A stretch of 64,000 nucleotides of DNA, from NCBI GenBank assembly GCA_036971715.1, contig JAVHJL010000007.1, forward strand, positions 3,100,001 through 3,164,000, written 5' to 3'. Under the pieces are notes generated by a model. It was not told the DNA's origin and made no database searches. It saw only the letters and a list, made by a program, of their open reading frames with translations. The first letter of the stretch is position 1, and each line of letters begins with the position of its first letter. The position numbers and the translations under genes are program-made. Source of the DNA: Arthrobotrys musiformis. Lineage: Eukaryota; Ascomycota; Orbiliomycetes; Orbiliales; Orbiliaceae. This document shows, piece after piece, positions 12,588 to 23,157 of this stretch.

Positions 12588-13860
12588 ATGAGGTGCCACG
12601 AAGGAATTAATTTCCTGCTCTTCCTGGGCCTTTTTCTTTTCTCTTCCAGATTTTTAGTCCAAGCCGCCCCGTTCACAGACGTGAGCACCGTGACAGACAC
12701 GTCCGCTTCCCCCTCTCCCTCTTATTTCTCCACGGTATCAACAGCGAATATTAGTGTCTTGAGCTTCCCCACCACTAAGGCAGTAAACGCTACTTCTATA
12801 TCTCCGGCTGATGTATCCAAAACAGCGCTGCTGGTGGCGACGGATGCTCAGGCGCCAACGAAAACCACCGACGGGGATGAGGACCTTCCTTCCAAAAGGG
12901 TTGATATAGGCCCCGAAATGTTTTATCACAAGGGCAAGCTTACTATCAGATGCAACCCCGAGCGTGCGGTATTCGATCGCAGGCCCCACGGGAACCACCC
13001 TACCATCCCTGTAGAAGACTAGCCAGACTAGTCCCTTTTAGGAACGCGGTTGGAGGCTTATAAATGGATCCGTACTCAACAATCTGCTTGTCTGCACTGT
13101 GAATGTGATTCGGAGGGTGGACTGTGGAAAACTGAGAGACCGAAATTTCGTAACTGCCACGTCCAGTCGGTCGCCGACCGATGCGCAGTTATATATGGTA
13201 TGAATCCTTCGGGCGCTTGTTCTTTGATCAAAGCCAATATATTGGTTATGGCAAATAGAATAATATCTAATTGTGAGCTTATATATAGGTTGCTTTTGTT
13301 GGGCAATATTGGTCCAGCCACAGGCGACACACGTCGGAGCGACACGCGAGGACTACCAAAACGCGATCAACCGAATTCCTAACTCGGTTCGGACTAACTG
13401 GAGGGTATACGGGAATAAGTGGTGGCGTTGGCGAATGGATGGTCTCGATCCTGCCGATGGGGAGACAATGGGGTGGACGAACGACCACGCGGAAGTGTTA
13501 CAAGCGCTAGCGGACTCGATGGCAGTCCCGTACGGGGATGTTGCTGGGTCCTGGGTTACGGAACCCGTTCCAGCAATCCTAAGTGAACCGTATCTTTTCC
13601 CAGAGGGATGGGAAGGTGAATATGACTTTGCTCGTCATGAATTTGGCTATTACGGCCCGAGGTACGGCCCCGGCCCCGTCCCCGGATCCGGATCCGGATC
13701 CGGATCAGGCGGCGGCGGCGTGGGCTTGAGGCGAAGGTCTATCGGTGCGGAAGGTCCGACTTGTGGGGTCGATGAGGGCTCCAAACATAGCTCTAGTCGT
13801 GAGGAAGCCTCGCCGGGTGGTGAAACTCCGACACCAACCAGAGAATGTACCCTGGAATAG
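12588..13860 (+). CDS. Predicted secreted cysteine-containing protein
   Basis: Proposed exons 12588-12968, 13041-13197 and 13289-13860 give about 369 residues. The N-terminus is a good signal peptide: a short polar start, FLLFLGLFLFSS as hydrophobic core, and likely cleavage near LVQA|APF. A Ser/Thr-rich region with NXS/T sites follows. The central part (exon 2 and the start of exon 3) holds eight cysteines, including CLHCEC, RNC, DRC and GCFC. Next comes a Trp/Tyr-rich segment (RVYGNKWWRWRMDGLDP, EGWEGEYDF), a (GS)n linker encoded by tandem GGATCC units at about 13684-13709, and a charged tail. The 13198-13288 intron is well supported because phases match and neither flanking frame is open alone. 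The first intron (12969-13040) is less certain. No family recognised; an extracellular role is inferred from the signal peptide only. Confidence 0.55.
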
Positions 13861-14465
13861 CGCTGGTGGAAGACGGACGTCACCGATGGATGAAAAAGGT
13901 ACGCCGCACCTCATTTACCGGTTCGCCTAGCTTTGCAAATTCGCATTGACGGTCGCTTACTCGTTCCCTCATATGAGGCATGTTTATGCTCTAGAAATGC
14001 CAAATGAGGGTCATCTAGAAACTCGATCCTATATATATCAGATTGGTCAACTAAACTTCGGCGTGGATTTTAAATTTAACTTGAGTCTCTCTTTGTTTCT
14101 TTCTCGCTTTTTTATCTATTTTTTTTTTTCCTTCGTTTTTCTTCATTTTTTTATTTTATTTCTTTATTTATTAATTTTTTTTCTTTCTGTCCAGCTGTGG
14201 TCCTACAAACACACGATTAATATAAGTCTTCGCTTTGTTTTTTGGTACTTTTATTCCTGTAGTGGAGCGTTCTACACTTGTAACAGCATGTTGATGTTAT
14301 TAGTTAAATTTAAGTTCTAAATAAAGTAGTTCTGTGTTGTCTGTGTTGCATTGGCAAATCCGGTAATTCTGGGCTGTTTGCTCCGCAAACGCAACACGGC
14401 GTGTTGTTGTCCGGTTTCCCAGTCTCGCGCGCGCAGTTCCCGTAGCCCTTTCCTCCTGACAAATA

Positions 14466-14526
14466 TCAACATCAACATCCACATCAACATCAACATCAAC
14501 ATCGACATCGACATCGACATCGACAT
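14466..14526. repeat. Hexamer microsatellite (CATCAA/CATCGA)n
   Basis: About ten tandem hexamers run from CATCAACATCCA into CATCAA units and then CATCGA units. The switch of one base across the array indicates local amplification of a variant. Confidence 0.85.
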
Positions 14527-15154
14527 ACCTACAACCTCAACATTCACATCATCATCGTCATTGATATTCGCCCGCTCACCAGATGGATCTATTCTTATCC
14601 ATGAATATTAATATATAGGTTAGTACCCATATAAATCTCTCGCTTGCTCGTGCAGATGCAGGTGCATTCCTTCGTACCCCTGTCCAAATCACCCAGCGGA
14701 TTCTAAATACCATTTCGAACCAGATCAGATTTGAATCTCCCTCTATCGCACGAAGATAACGATCTAGACGACCACTGCAACCAAGACGATTCTCGGAAGC
14801 CAGGGAAAGGGGGCGACACAATTCGCTTTATATTGCATGCGGACCACCTCGAAACGATAGCCACCTATCTTAATTGACAATTGATTTTTTATACCATATA
14901 ACTGTTACCAGGCCTCGGAGGTATGTATGCGCGGTCCACGAACATATTCATGTATCTGTCCATCTTTTGTCTTCAAGCTCAGCTTCGAAGCCGTATTGCG
15001 ACTGCACGACATCTTGTTTGTCTGCCCCCGGATGCATCGGTAGGGATGTCGTACATGGCTGACCACTCCTTTCATTGTTGTGAACCAGGATACGCGTCCG
15101 TTCTGCTATGGTACCGCTCTGCCAGCTCACAGTGTAGCTAGCCCCTGGGCGCCG

Positions 15155-15182
15155 CTTCTTCTTCTTCTTCTTCTTCTTCTTT
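15155..15182. repeat. (CTT)9 microsatellite in the presumed 5' UTR
   Basis: Nine CTT units lie about 130 bases before the giant open frame. CT-rich tracts are common just upstream of fungal transcription or translation starts. Confidence 0.8.
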
Positions 15183-15309
15183 ATTCTTCCTCTTATTCTT
15201 ATTAATTCTGCTCCCTTTAAGGTATTTTTTGTTTGTTGTCTCCGAATAAGGTAATTTTTAATTTAGACCCCAGCGTAGTCTTTGCTGCGCTGAAGAAACG
15301 TGCGCCCGT

Positions 15310-18300
15310 TTGTCTGTCAAATTGACTTCACCGGCCGCCGTCATATCTTCTTCGCCGACTAGGTCGGTGTCCTCTCCTTTTCAAGTCCACCCGCCTGGAT
15401 CTCCAACCATCGTCGACACGGCAGAGGATCAACCGCTCTCCCCGCGGAAAACCCCCACCCCAAACCACCGGCAGCGCCGCAGCTCGCTCTCCACTTATTA
15501 TACAGCCTCTTCGAACGCCCCTTCTCTTCACAATTCCCCCGCCCCAGTTTACCCTGGTGCTCGTAATCTGCAAACCTGGACACAGAGTTCTGTTGGTCTG
15601 CGCTACACAGAAGAGTGGATTCGGGGACGAGGCTTTAGACCTGCGAATAGCCAAACTTGGTTTGGGGGAACAGCGTTTGGGTCAAACTATAACGCTTGGA
15701 GCGAGGAACACGACGAAGAACACAAGACGACCTCGATCGACGACTCTTCCACCAACCAGGAAGATACAACTGGGGAAGACCTCAAAACCCCAACCCTAAA
15801 TTCTCTCCTTCAAACCCGCCAGGCCCAGATCTTTGAACCCGGCTGGCTGGTCGGACACAAAAAGAACTTGTCCGCCTCTACCGTGACCGCTGAGAGCGTC
15901 ATCGCCCAGCAAATACAACTAACACCGGCACCGGCACCGGTACCAGCGCCCCCGCCAACTGAGCCACGACAGCCTCTGCATAGGAGGCTTACCAGCATTC
16001 CCGCCGGCCTTCAAGGCTATTTTTCTTGGAACTCTAAACGAGTGGAGAGTGACGACGACGAAGATCTTATATTTGGAACAGATTCATCTCACGCCGACGA
16101 GGACTACGACTCCGAGGAGCCAGGTACCAACAAGCGAACGCAAAAGCCGCTAGGTTTTAAGACTGCACCACAGTCAATGGCTACGTCAAGCGTTGGAAGA
16201 AGATCATTGGGGAGCGGCCTTGGGGGCTCCAAATATGCCCCTAGTAACGCCAGCACAGAACCGGAACTGGAACTCGAAAGGGATGTGTCAGGCCAATCTT
16301 CGAATATGAACTCCCCGCCTACCCCGCCGACCAAGTCGATCGACATGGACGGGCCGACAATAGTCTCGATTAGAAGGGCGGAGACGTCACTATTTCCACA
16401 CCTAGGAAGACTGTCAAAAAAACCGCTAGATGGAATGGCAGAGGAAGAGGAAGACATACCTTCAACGCCATCGAACCTCCAACCGCCTTATGTTGGTAGA
16501 GATACACCGACACCGACCCCATCGATTGTTACATCTGCGACACGCTCGCGTACCTCGGTTCGATGGCATGGCAAACTAGTAATAATCAACGTTCCGCTCG
16601 AAAACCGTGCCATCCAACCCCTCACCCCAAAGGAAGTCGAGGCGCAATATGCCAAATTCGGAGAGAAGCCCTATGTGTGGACTGCTGACTCGGAACAAAT
16701 GTCGCGAGCAGTTTTCCCCGCTGATTCCGAACGATATATACCCACAAAGGTCGAAGCGCCTCGCGTGAGCATACCTGACAAACAGAAATGGGAGTCATAC
16801 GTCAACGCGTTAAGGGAAGAGAAGCTCAAGTCTTTAGGAGTTGATCTCAGCGATATTTTTGGCCCTCCTGCGTCGTCGCCCGTACCCTCGGCCGGGGGTC
16901 GTAATTCGATACCCCCAGAATTACAGCAGCGAAATTCGTCGTCGCCGCACCCGTCGCTACCGTTTTCAAACACTTTCTCCCCACCACCGTCGCAGGCTAA
17001 TAGCAACCACCCGCCGTTTTCCCACCAGCGACACTTTTCTCAGTCACCGATGATGCCGCCGCCGGTCTCTGCTGCCAGTCCCTTCAACAAGCCTTTACAT
17101 CTCCAGCGCCAGAGCATGAGCATCTCACGCACCCCACCAATGTACGGCGGTGTTCCACCCCCCGGTTTCCAACCGTCGCCCCAGCCCCAAACTTGGGAAC
17201 CGTACAACGCCCGCAATTCGCCGCAGCCGCAACCTACTCCGCCGGTCTATAGTCAGCAACCTTTACCACCCGCCTGGTCCCCTCAGATGGATATGCGTAG
17301 TCTTGCTAGCCCCGGTGGCTTCAAGACCTTTAGCCCACAACCGCCAGGTTTTGTTGATTCTAATGGTATGCCGCACCCGCAAATCGACTACTCGATGGGT
17401 GGCCATGACCCACGCCCAATGTTCGGCAGGCATCAACATCGTCCCTCGGTCCAATGGCAAAATCTACACCAACAGGTCGCCCAACACCAGATGCAGTTGC
17501 AGCAGCAATATCAACAGCAGCAACAGCAGCAACAGGCGCCCCTAATACCACAGCAGCAGCAGCAGCAGCAATTGCAGCAGCATCAGCTCCAGCAGCTGAA
17601 GCCGCGTCTTGAAGACCTAGTGGAAGCAGAGGAGCCAGAGGAGACCATCGGCACTCTACCTATCAGCAAACCCGAATCGGAGAGAGTAACACCGATTGTT
17701 GTGCCTGTGCCGAAGCATGGAATGAATCGCTTGAGCGTACACTTGAGACAGGAAATGCAAGGTGGTAAGGATGAAGATGAGGAGGAAGAAGTCAAGGGAG
17801 AGCCTGTCCGGGGAATCGATGATGCTATTGAGCCTGCCAAAAGCGATGTCGAGGCGTCTGCAGAGTCCGAAATTAACAATCCAGAGCAGATAAACCACCC
17901 CCCGGGACCCGCAGTAGCGAAGGGTTTAGCGAACGTCGGAAACAGCACCGTAGCCTCGGAAACAGACTTTGAAAAACCTAGCCGTAAATCAAGCCCCGAA
18001 CCTACCACTTATCTCGTCGCTGAGGAAGAGGAAAAGATTGTCAAACCTGTCGGTTCTGGATTCTCGACAAACCCCGGATCACCCGTTATCGAGCAAACGG
18101 CGGCCGGAGTTCCTTCTGATTCGACAGTTCTCGCCCTTGCCAAAGACCACGAGGAAGAAGACAGTGGGGACGATACCGATCCAACAAAACCGTCTTCAAA
18201 ATTCCACACTCGTGAGAATTCAAATATTTCTAACATCTCTTCTCGATTACCCCCCTTCTTACGTGGGACTCCAATCCATAGCCGACATAACTCCCAGATG

Positions 18301-21300
18301 GCGCGTGGGGAGCCCGAGCTCCCGAATACCCGCAATCACGCTTCAATACCCCTTGTTCCCGCACAACACGGTTTAACCGTCCAAAATGGCCTCATAGGCG
18401 GCACGACCAATGGAGGCTTCCGGGACGATTTAAGTGAGGGAGCGCAAACGAACATTTCTGACATTCATACAAACCCGAGCGAGCCTCCCAGCCCCGGGCA
18501 GCGCCGCTTTTCTAACATGGGCACGGAGAGCAAATGGGTGCCTGACGTTGTCCCTCACCATGAACGGGATGCATCGAATGTCTCGAATATGTCCAACCAG
18601 TTTGCACCTTCACAATCCCCGCAGACGTCGAAACTAAATGTCGGAGCTCCCGAATTCAAATTTGGTGGGTTTAACCCAAATGCGGCCGTATTCTCGCCCC
18701 CTACTACCCATATCACGCCCGTCAAGCCTACCGCTCCAGCTCAGATCAATCATTCCCGGAATAGCAGCGGTACACAGTTCAATGTCGATGCGCCCGTCTT
18801 TCAGCCATCAAGCTTCGCACCTGAAGCGGCAAACCAAGCAAATACAAGCTTCTCATCAGCTCCCTCAAGTGCATCGAAGGGGCCCACAAGTCCATTCTCG
18901 TTTTTCTCCAAAGGCTTCAACCCCGTTGTTCCGGTCTTCACCCCCCCGAAGTTGGCACCAGTTACGTCTATGTCCCAGAACTCCACTCCGATTTTCTCCT
19001 ACAGAACAGAAGATTTTATATCACCCCCAACGTCGTCTAAGAAGATCCCTGTCGTTGTTCCATCCGATCCTGAAGACACCGAAGAAGAATTGGGCTGGGC
19101 TGCTGGTGGGCGACCAAGCTTCTTGCGAGACGATCGAAGTGGGAAGAAGAGCAGGTTTATCCAGGGCCGAGACGACGGAGATGACGTTCCCATGTTTGCG
19201 CCTTCACCTGGTCCGCTCATGAGAGAAATGGAGCGGGAAATTGAACGACGACACCTAGAGGAAGAGCAGGAGCGCACAAAGAATGCTTCACCCAAGCGAG
19301 CGTTCGAGGACAACGAGGATAGCGAATCAGCCGCCTATAGCAAGTTGCCACAAGTTCCGACTACCTCGTCGCCATCCTCCGCTCCTGAGGTCCTGGAACG
19401 CGGCAGAGGCGCCTTAGAATCATATGTGGGTAATGAAACCGATACCCGTTCTGAGGTGAACAAGTCCGACAAATATTTTTTCAAAATCTCAGCCGATGCC
19501 GCCAATTTCGCAGAAGCCAGGCCTGCCAGTGCCAGTGATCACTACGAGAAGCGAACTAAAAGTGATGTTTTTGGTGTCATGGACCGCGAATACCAACAGC
19601 TCGAAGATTTGGCGATCGGACAAGCGTTGATGGGGCGAAGGGAAAAGGAGGATATTTCTGTCCCCAGCGACGAGAAGGAAGTCAGCACGAGGGGCGAAGT
19701 CGTATTTGACCCTGAGGCTGCTGAGTTTACATTCGCGGGGGACGCCGAGCATGAAGGTGACCAAGTGGTACTCTCATCTGCGCCGATTGCAGAACGGCTT
19801 CCAATGCCATCAGCCCAGGAGTTGAATGACACCTTTAATTTTATGTTCACTCAAGAGAATACGGCACCTGAACTTGGCGATGGCGAGGAAGACGAAGAGC
19901 TTCATCCAGAAGAAGAAGACTCGGACAACCTACAGAGGGAGGTGCAACTTAACCCACCGGTAGAGTCTGCATTTGTTGCTTCCCCATCTAGCAGCAGTGA
20001 GAGCATTCAACCAGCACCTGCACTACCAGAATATATCCCTCCTCCTGATAAAACCAAGTTCTCGTTACAACCAACTTCGGCTGAAAACAGGGGGAGGGCC
20101 AACGCACCCAGCCCTGCAAGCCCTGAAAAGATTAATAATTTCACTACACATGTGCCACAGACTCCTGCGGAGCGAGGAATACCGACAATCGATCCGCTGG
20201 AGCCAGATAGTGATTGGGATTCTTTGCTACCCGATAACGATACCCAGGACTCTAAGCTGCGTGCCCGTGCTTCATTCTTCGACACTCAGGTTGAGAATGT
20301 GGTTGGTGGAATAATTGAAACGAGGCTCGGGCCCGTCGAAAAGCAGCTTGGCGCTATATATTCTGCCTTGCAGGATTTCACCCCCCTAAGGAAGAGAATG
20401 ATTAACAGGGAGGGCGCTTGGAGTGATGCTGATGATGAAGAGGACGCGGATGACGATAGTGGTAACGTCTTGAGAAGCCCCGGCAAGAGAAAAGAAGACA
20501 AGAAGCTAGAGCGTATCAGGAGCGTCGTCATGGATGCTCTTGCTTCTCGGGATTTAGCTGCATCCCCGAAACCCGCCGTGCCCATCGTCGAGCATAATGG
20601 TGTTGAGGAGATCAAAACTATGATGTCAGCATTCTTGGAGGCACAACGGCAGAAGGACAACGAGAGGGCCGCAGTTGTTGACAAGGACGTGAAGAAGGAA
20701 GAGGGTGGTGGGGCTGACGAAGGCGCCGCCAGTGCAACAATCGAAATCTTGCAAATGAGAATCTCTGCGCTAGAGAAAACTCTTGAAGAGAGACGAAAGG
20801 TGCAAGAAGAGGAGGTGAACTCCAAGAGGGTCTTACAAGACTTGACTACTGAGCTGGAGAAAAAGTTAAATATTTCAGCAGAGAGAGAGCGAGAAGCGAA
20901 AGAAAGAGCAGACGAGATGGAGAGAAAGTTTAGAGAGGTAGAGGAAAAGAGGAATAAAACTTTAACACAGGCACAAATGAGGGCCGCTCTTTTGGAGGGC
21001 GCGCACGCGAGCCTTCAGAAGTCGGTTGGAGATTTGACCGTTGCCAAAGCAAACTTAGAGGGTCAGCTCGCTGATGCTAAGGCTAAATCCGATAAGATCG
21101 TTGTCGACATGGAAGCCGCTGTCGCAGAGGCCTCAGAGCTTCGGAGAGCGATTCCAGTGCTCGAAGCTAGCCTTGAAGAATCAAGGAGGCTACACGACGG
21201 CTCAAATACGAGACTGGAAGATCTCCAGGATAAGGTCATCAAGGCTGCAGCCGAAGTGGAGAACAAACAAGCGAGGTGGAGAGAGAGGAACGAACTGCAA

Positions 21301-23157
21301 AAGAATCGCATCCATACTCTCGAGACTAGGCTTGATACCGAACTAAGAATGCGAGAGGGCAGAGAAGAGGAGATGAGACGACTAGAGGCCGAGGAAAAGA
21401 ACGCAATTAGGCTTAGGATCGAACTTGAGCACATCCTCAAGTTGAAAGAGCGTATGGAGGCTGATGTGCTAAGAATGCAAGATGAGGAGAGGGAGGCTAT
21501 CAGACTGAGAGTGGAGGTCGAACAAGTTAGGCGAGACAACCTAAAGATGGAGGCACTGGTAGACCGATTGAGGGGAGAGGTCATCGACAAAGAACGGGCC
21601 GTGGTTACAGAGAGAGATAGCAGCAATCATGACGCGCTCAAAATTTCTCTGGCACTTCAAGCTCAGCTCGACGCTGCGCGTGCGGAATCCGAAAGCGTGA
21701 AGATCAACCTGGAGGCCGAGATCAGCAAAATCATGATGGAGGCCGAGACTTCTAAGGAGAGGTTAAATATGTTGCACGATGAAGCTATCGAGTCCAAGGA
21801 TGCCTTCATCCGCGAAATGAAAACCTCACACGAGGTTGCAATGCAGCATGAAGCCCACCAGAATACCGCGAAGCTCGAGGACCAACACCAGCGATACGAA
21901 AATATGATCGAGGCCCTTCGGGAAAAACACAGGCGCGATGTTGAGAACGCCATTGAGGACATTGAACGCGAAAGAATATTCTTGAAGGAGCAGATGGAAG
22001 TTCAACAGGCACAACAGAGCGTTTATACCGATAAGATTGAAGTCCTAGAAAACCAATTGGAAATCGCAAAGAAAGCCGCCCAGGCTGCTGTTATCGCGGC
22101 TCAAGGTGCCAAAGCCCCAGCAATTACTCGACATCACGCCCCTCATCACACCGTGGAAACCAAGAACACGCCATCCGCTGCCGACAACAAGGCCCTGCGT
22201 GAATCCCTTGCCGTCTTGCAAGAACAACTCCAAGACAAGGAAGCTACTATCGAAACCCTTGCCGAGGAAATCGAAACCCTTCGTAAATCTCCGGCAGCTA
22301 AAGACATCGAGCACGAAAATGTTTTCCTTCGCGAGCTTCTTAGCGTTCGCATTGGCGAGCTCGAGGAAATTGTCCGCCAGCTCAGCAAACCCCAGTTTGA
22401 TAAGGTCATTGTGCGTAATGCTGCTATCAGGCTGAAGGCAAACCTCGAGATGGAGCAACAGGAACGGGAACGCAACGCGGCATTAAACGCCTCCACTGAG
22501 CAAACCCCGGCTACGACCGTCGGCAGCCTGTACGGGATTGCCAACCGTGGTTTTAGTGGGGCACTGGGAGGGTTGAGGAAAGGCAAAGCCAAGTACGATG
22601 ATCCTGGGTACATTTCGGTTTCGGCATCAGCAATGGCAAAGGAGTCATCGGATCAAGGGAGCGCACATCAATCACCATCCAGACCAACATCGAGGCAGAA
22701 CTTCTTGACAGGGCTGCTGACCCCACCAATATCATTAAGCAAACCGGCGGCGCTGGCATCGAGTCTCGCGAAGGATAGGTTCGCAGGGCTGACAAGCCGT
22801 GTTAGCAGCGAGCCAGTAGCCTCACGACCCTCCCCATCAGTTAGCAGCTCCACGTCTACGCTTACGGCCGGCGCAAGCTCGTCAAGAATCAGGCAGAGGG
22901 CTCCAAGCCATTCCAGCCAAAGAAGCGAACGGAGCGAGAAGAGCACTGCTTTCGTATATGATGAAGACGCCAACGACGACGTCGGATCCAGCATGCCAGG
23001 GCCGCAGTACTTTGTTGAAGAAGATGAGGACATAGCCAATGCCCTTACTAGTGCTCAGGTCAACATGGAAAGCATCGTCGATGATGACGAGGACGAGGAC
23101 GAGGATGATCTCGGTGTCCCCGGATTCGCGATGAATAGTCCATATATGAGACGCTAA
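15310..23157 (+). CDS. Giant Q-rich and coiled-coil protein with PAM2-like motifs (start unresolved)
   Basis: One uninterrupted frame of about 2,615 codons, ending at 23157. The first half is Ser/Pro-rich and probably disordered. It includes conserved-looking islands (VGLRYTEEWIRGRGFRP; PDKQKWESYVNALREEKLK near 484-505), a Gln-rich tract (about 725-765), and four [L/F]NxxAxxFxP-like segments at about 1108-1213. DTQVENVVGGIIETRLGPVE lies near 1659. From about 1790 to 2370 there is a long Glu/Lys/Arg/Leu heptad coiled coil, then FLRELLSVRIGELEEIVRQL, a Ser-rich stretch and an acidic tail (DDDEDEDEDDLG). It resembles large fungal scaffold proteins usually annotated as hypothetical or myosin-tail-like; I cannot name it. 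The frame has no ATG until 16177 (codon 290), while the sequence before it looks genuinely coding, so the true start lies in an upstream exon or is non-AUG. A structural or RNA-associated scaffold role is inferred. Confidence 0.88.
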   Translation: MSVKLTSPAAVISSSPTRSVSSPFQVHPPGSPTIVDTAEDQPLSPRKTPTPNHRQRRSSLSTYYTASSNAPSLHNSPAPVYPGARNLQTWTQSSVGLRYTEEWIRGRGFRPANSQTWFGGTAFGSNYNAWSEEHDEEHKTTSIDDSSTNQEDTTGEDLKTPTLNSLLQTRQAQIFEPGWLVGHKKNLSASTVTAESVIAQQIQLTPAPAPVPAPPPTEPRQPLHRRLTSIPAGLQGYFSWNSKRVESDDDEDLIFGTDSSHADEDYDSEEPGTNKRTQKPLGFKTAPQSMATSSVGRRSLGSGLGGSKYAPSNASTEPELELERDVSGQSSNMNSPPTPPTKSIDMDGPTIVSIRRAETSLFPHLGRLSKKPLDGMAEEEEDIPSTPSNLQPPYVGRDTPTPTPSIVTSATRSRTSVRWHGKLVIINVPLENRAIQPLTPKEVEAQYAKFGEKPYVWTADSEQMSRAVFPADSERYIPTKVEAPRVSIPDKQKWESYVNALREEKLKSLGVDLSDIFGPPASSPVPSAGGRNSIPPELQQRNSSSPHPSLPFSNTFSPPPSQANSNHPPFSHQRHFSQSPMMPPPVSAASPFNKPLHLQRQSMSISRTPPMYGGVPPPGFQPSPQPQTWEPYNARNSPQPQPTPPVYSQQPLPPAWSPQMDMRSLASPGGFKTFSPQPPGFVDSNGMPHPQIDYSMGGHDPRPMFGRHQHRPSVQWQNLHQQVAQHQMQLQQQYQQQQQQQQAPLIPQQQQQQQLQQHQLQQLKPRLEDLVEAEEPEETIGTLPISKPESERVTPIVVPVPKHGMNRLSVHLRQEMQGGKDEDEEEEVKGEPVRGIDDAIEPAKSDVEASAESEINNPEQINHPPGPAVAKGLANVGNSTVASETDFEKPSRKSSPEPTTYLVAEEEEKIVKPVGSGFSTNPGSPVIEQTAAGVPSDSTVLALAKDHEEEDSGDDTDPTKPSSKFHTRENSNISNISSRLPPFLRGTPIHSRHNSQMARGEPELPNTRNHASIPLVPAQHGLTVQNGLIGGTTNGGFRDDLSEGAQTNISDIHTNPSEPPSPGQRRFSNMGTESKWVPDVVPHHERDASNVSNMSNQFAPSQSPQTSKLNVGAPEFKFGGFNPNAAVFSPPTTHITPVKPTAPAQINHSRNSSGTQFNVDAPVFQPSSFAPEAANQANTSFSSAPSSASKGPTSPFSFFSKGFNPVVPVFTPPKLAPVTSMSQNSTPIFSYRTEDFISPPTSSKKIPVVVPSDPEDTEEELGWAAGGRPSFLRDDRSGKKSRFIQGRDDGDDVPMFAPSPGPLMREMEREIERRHLEEEQERTKNASPKRAFEDNEDSESAAYSKLPQVPTTSSPSSAPEVLERGRGALESYVGNETDTRSEVNKSDKYFFKISADAANFAEARPASASDHYEKRTKSDVFGVMDREYQQLEDLAIGQALMGRREKEDISVPSDEKEVSTRGEVVFDPEAAEFTFAGDAEHEGDQVVLSSAPIAERLPMPSAQELNDTFNFMFTQENTAPELGDGEEDEELHPEEEDSDNLQREVQLNPPVESAFVASPSSSSESIQPAPALPEYIPPPDKTKFSLQPTSAENRGRANAPSPASPEKINNFTTHVPQTPAERGIPTIDPLEPDSDWDSLLPDNDTQDSKLRARASFFDTQVENVVGGIIETRLGPVEKQLGAIYSALQDFTPLRKRMINREGAWSDADDEEDADDDSGNVLRSPGKRKEDKKLERIRSVVMDALASRDLAASPKPAVPIVEHNGVEEIKTMMSAFLEAQRQKDNERAAVVDKDVKKEEGGGADEGAASATIEILQMRISALEKTLEERRKVQEEEVNSKRVLQDLTTELEKKLNISAEREREAKERADEMERKFREVEEKRNKTLTQAQMRAALLEGAHASLQKSVGDLTVAKANLEGQLADAKAKSDKIVVDMEAAVAEASELRRAIPVLEASLEESRRLHDGSNTRLEDLQDKVIKAAAEVENKQARWRERNELQKNRIHTLETRLDTELRMREGREEEMRRLEAEEKNAIRLRIELEHILKLKERMEADVLRMQDEEREAIRLRVEVEQVRRDNLKMEALVDRLRGEVIDKERAVVTERDSSNHDALKISLALQAQLDAARAESESVKINLEAEISKIMMEAETSKERLNMLHDEAIESKDAFIREMKTSHEVAMQHEAHQNTAKLEDQHQRYENMIEALREKHRRDVENAIEDIERERIFLKEQMEVQQAQQSVYTDKIEVLENQLEIAKKAAQAAVIAAQGAKAPAITRHHAPHHTVETKNTPSAADNKALRESLAVLQEQLQDKEATIETLAEEIETLRKSPAAKDIEHENVFLRELLSVRIGELEEIVRQLSKPQFDKVIVRNAAIRLKANLEMEQQERERNAALNASTEQTPATTVGSLYGIANRGFSGALGGLRKGKAKYDDPGYISVSASAMAKESSDQGSAHQSPSRPTSRQNFLTGLLTPPISLSKPAALASSLAKDRFAGLTSRVSSEPVASRPSPSVSSSTSTLTAGASSSRIRQRAPSHSSQRSERSEKSTAFVYDEDANDDVGSSMPGPQYFVEEDEDIANALTSAQVNMESIVDDDEDEDEDDLGVPGFAMNSPYMRR
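17494..17592 (+). repeat. CAG/CAA repeat encoding a Gln-rich tract
   Basis: Mixed CAG and CAA codons encode interrupted runs of glutamine inside the giant protein. Codon mixing suggests a tract kept at the protein level rather than a fresh slippage expansion. Confidence 0.85.

Larger units (their letters stand above)
13861..15309. other. Spacer upstream of the giant coiled-coil gene
   Basis: No gene found. T-rich sequence at about 14080-14190 is followed by a hexamer microsatellite at about 14466-14526 and a (CTT)9 run at 15155-15182. The last 150 bases probably contain the 5' UTR of the giant gene and may hide its first exon. Confidence 0.5.

Noticed and set aside
20286..21626. Long Ser/Leu-rich minus-strand frames opposite the giant gene
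   Set aside because: They are mirror images of the Glu/Lys/Arg coiled-coil codons on the coding strand.
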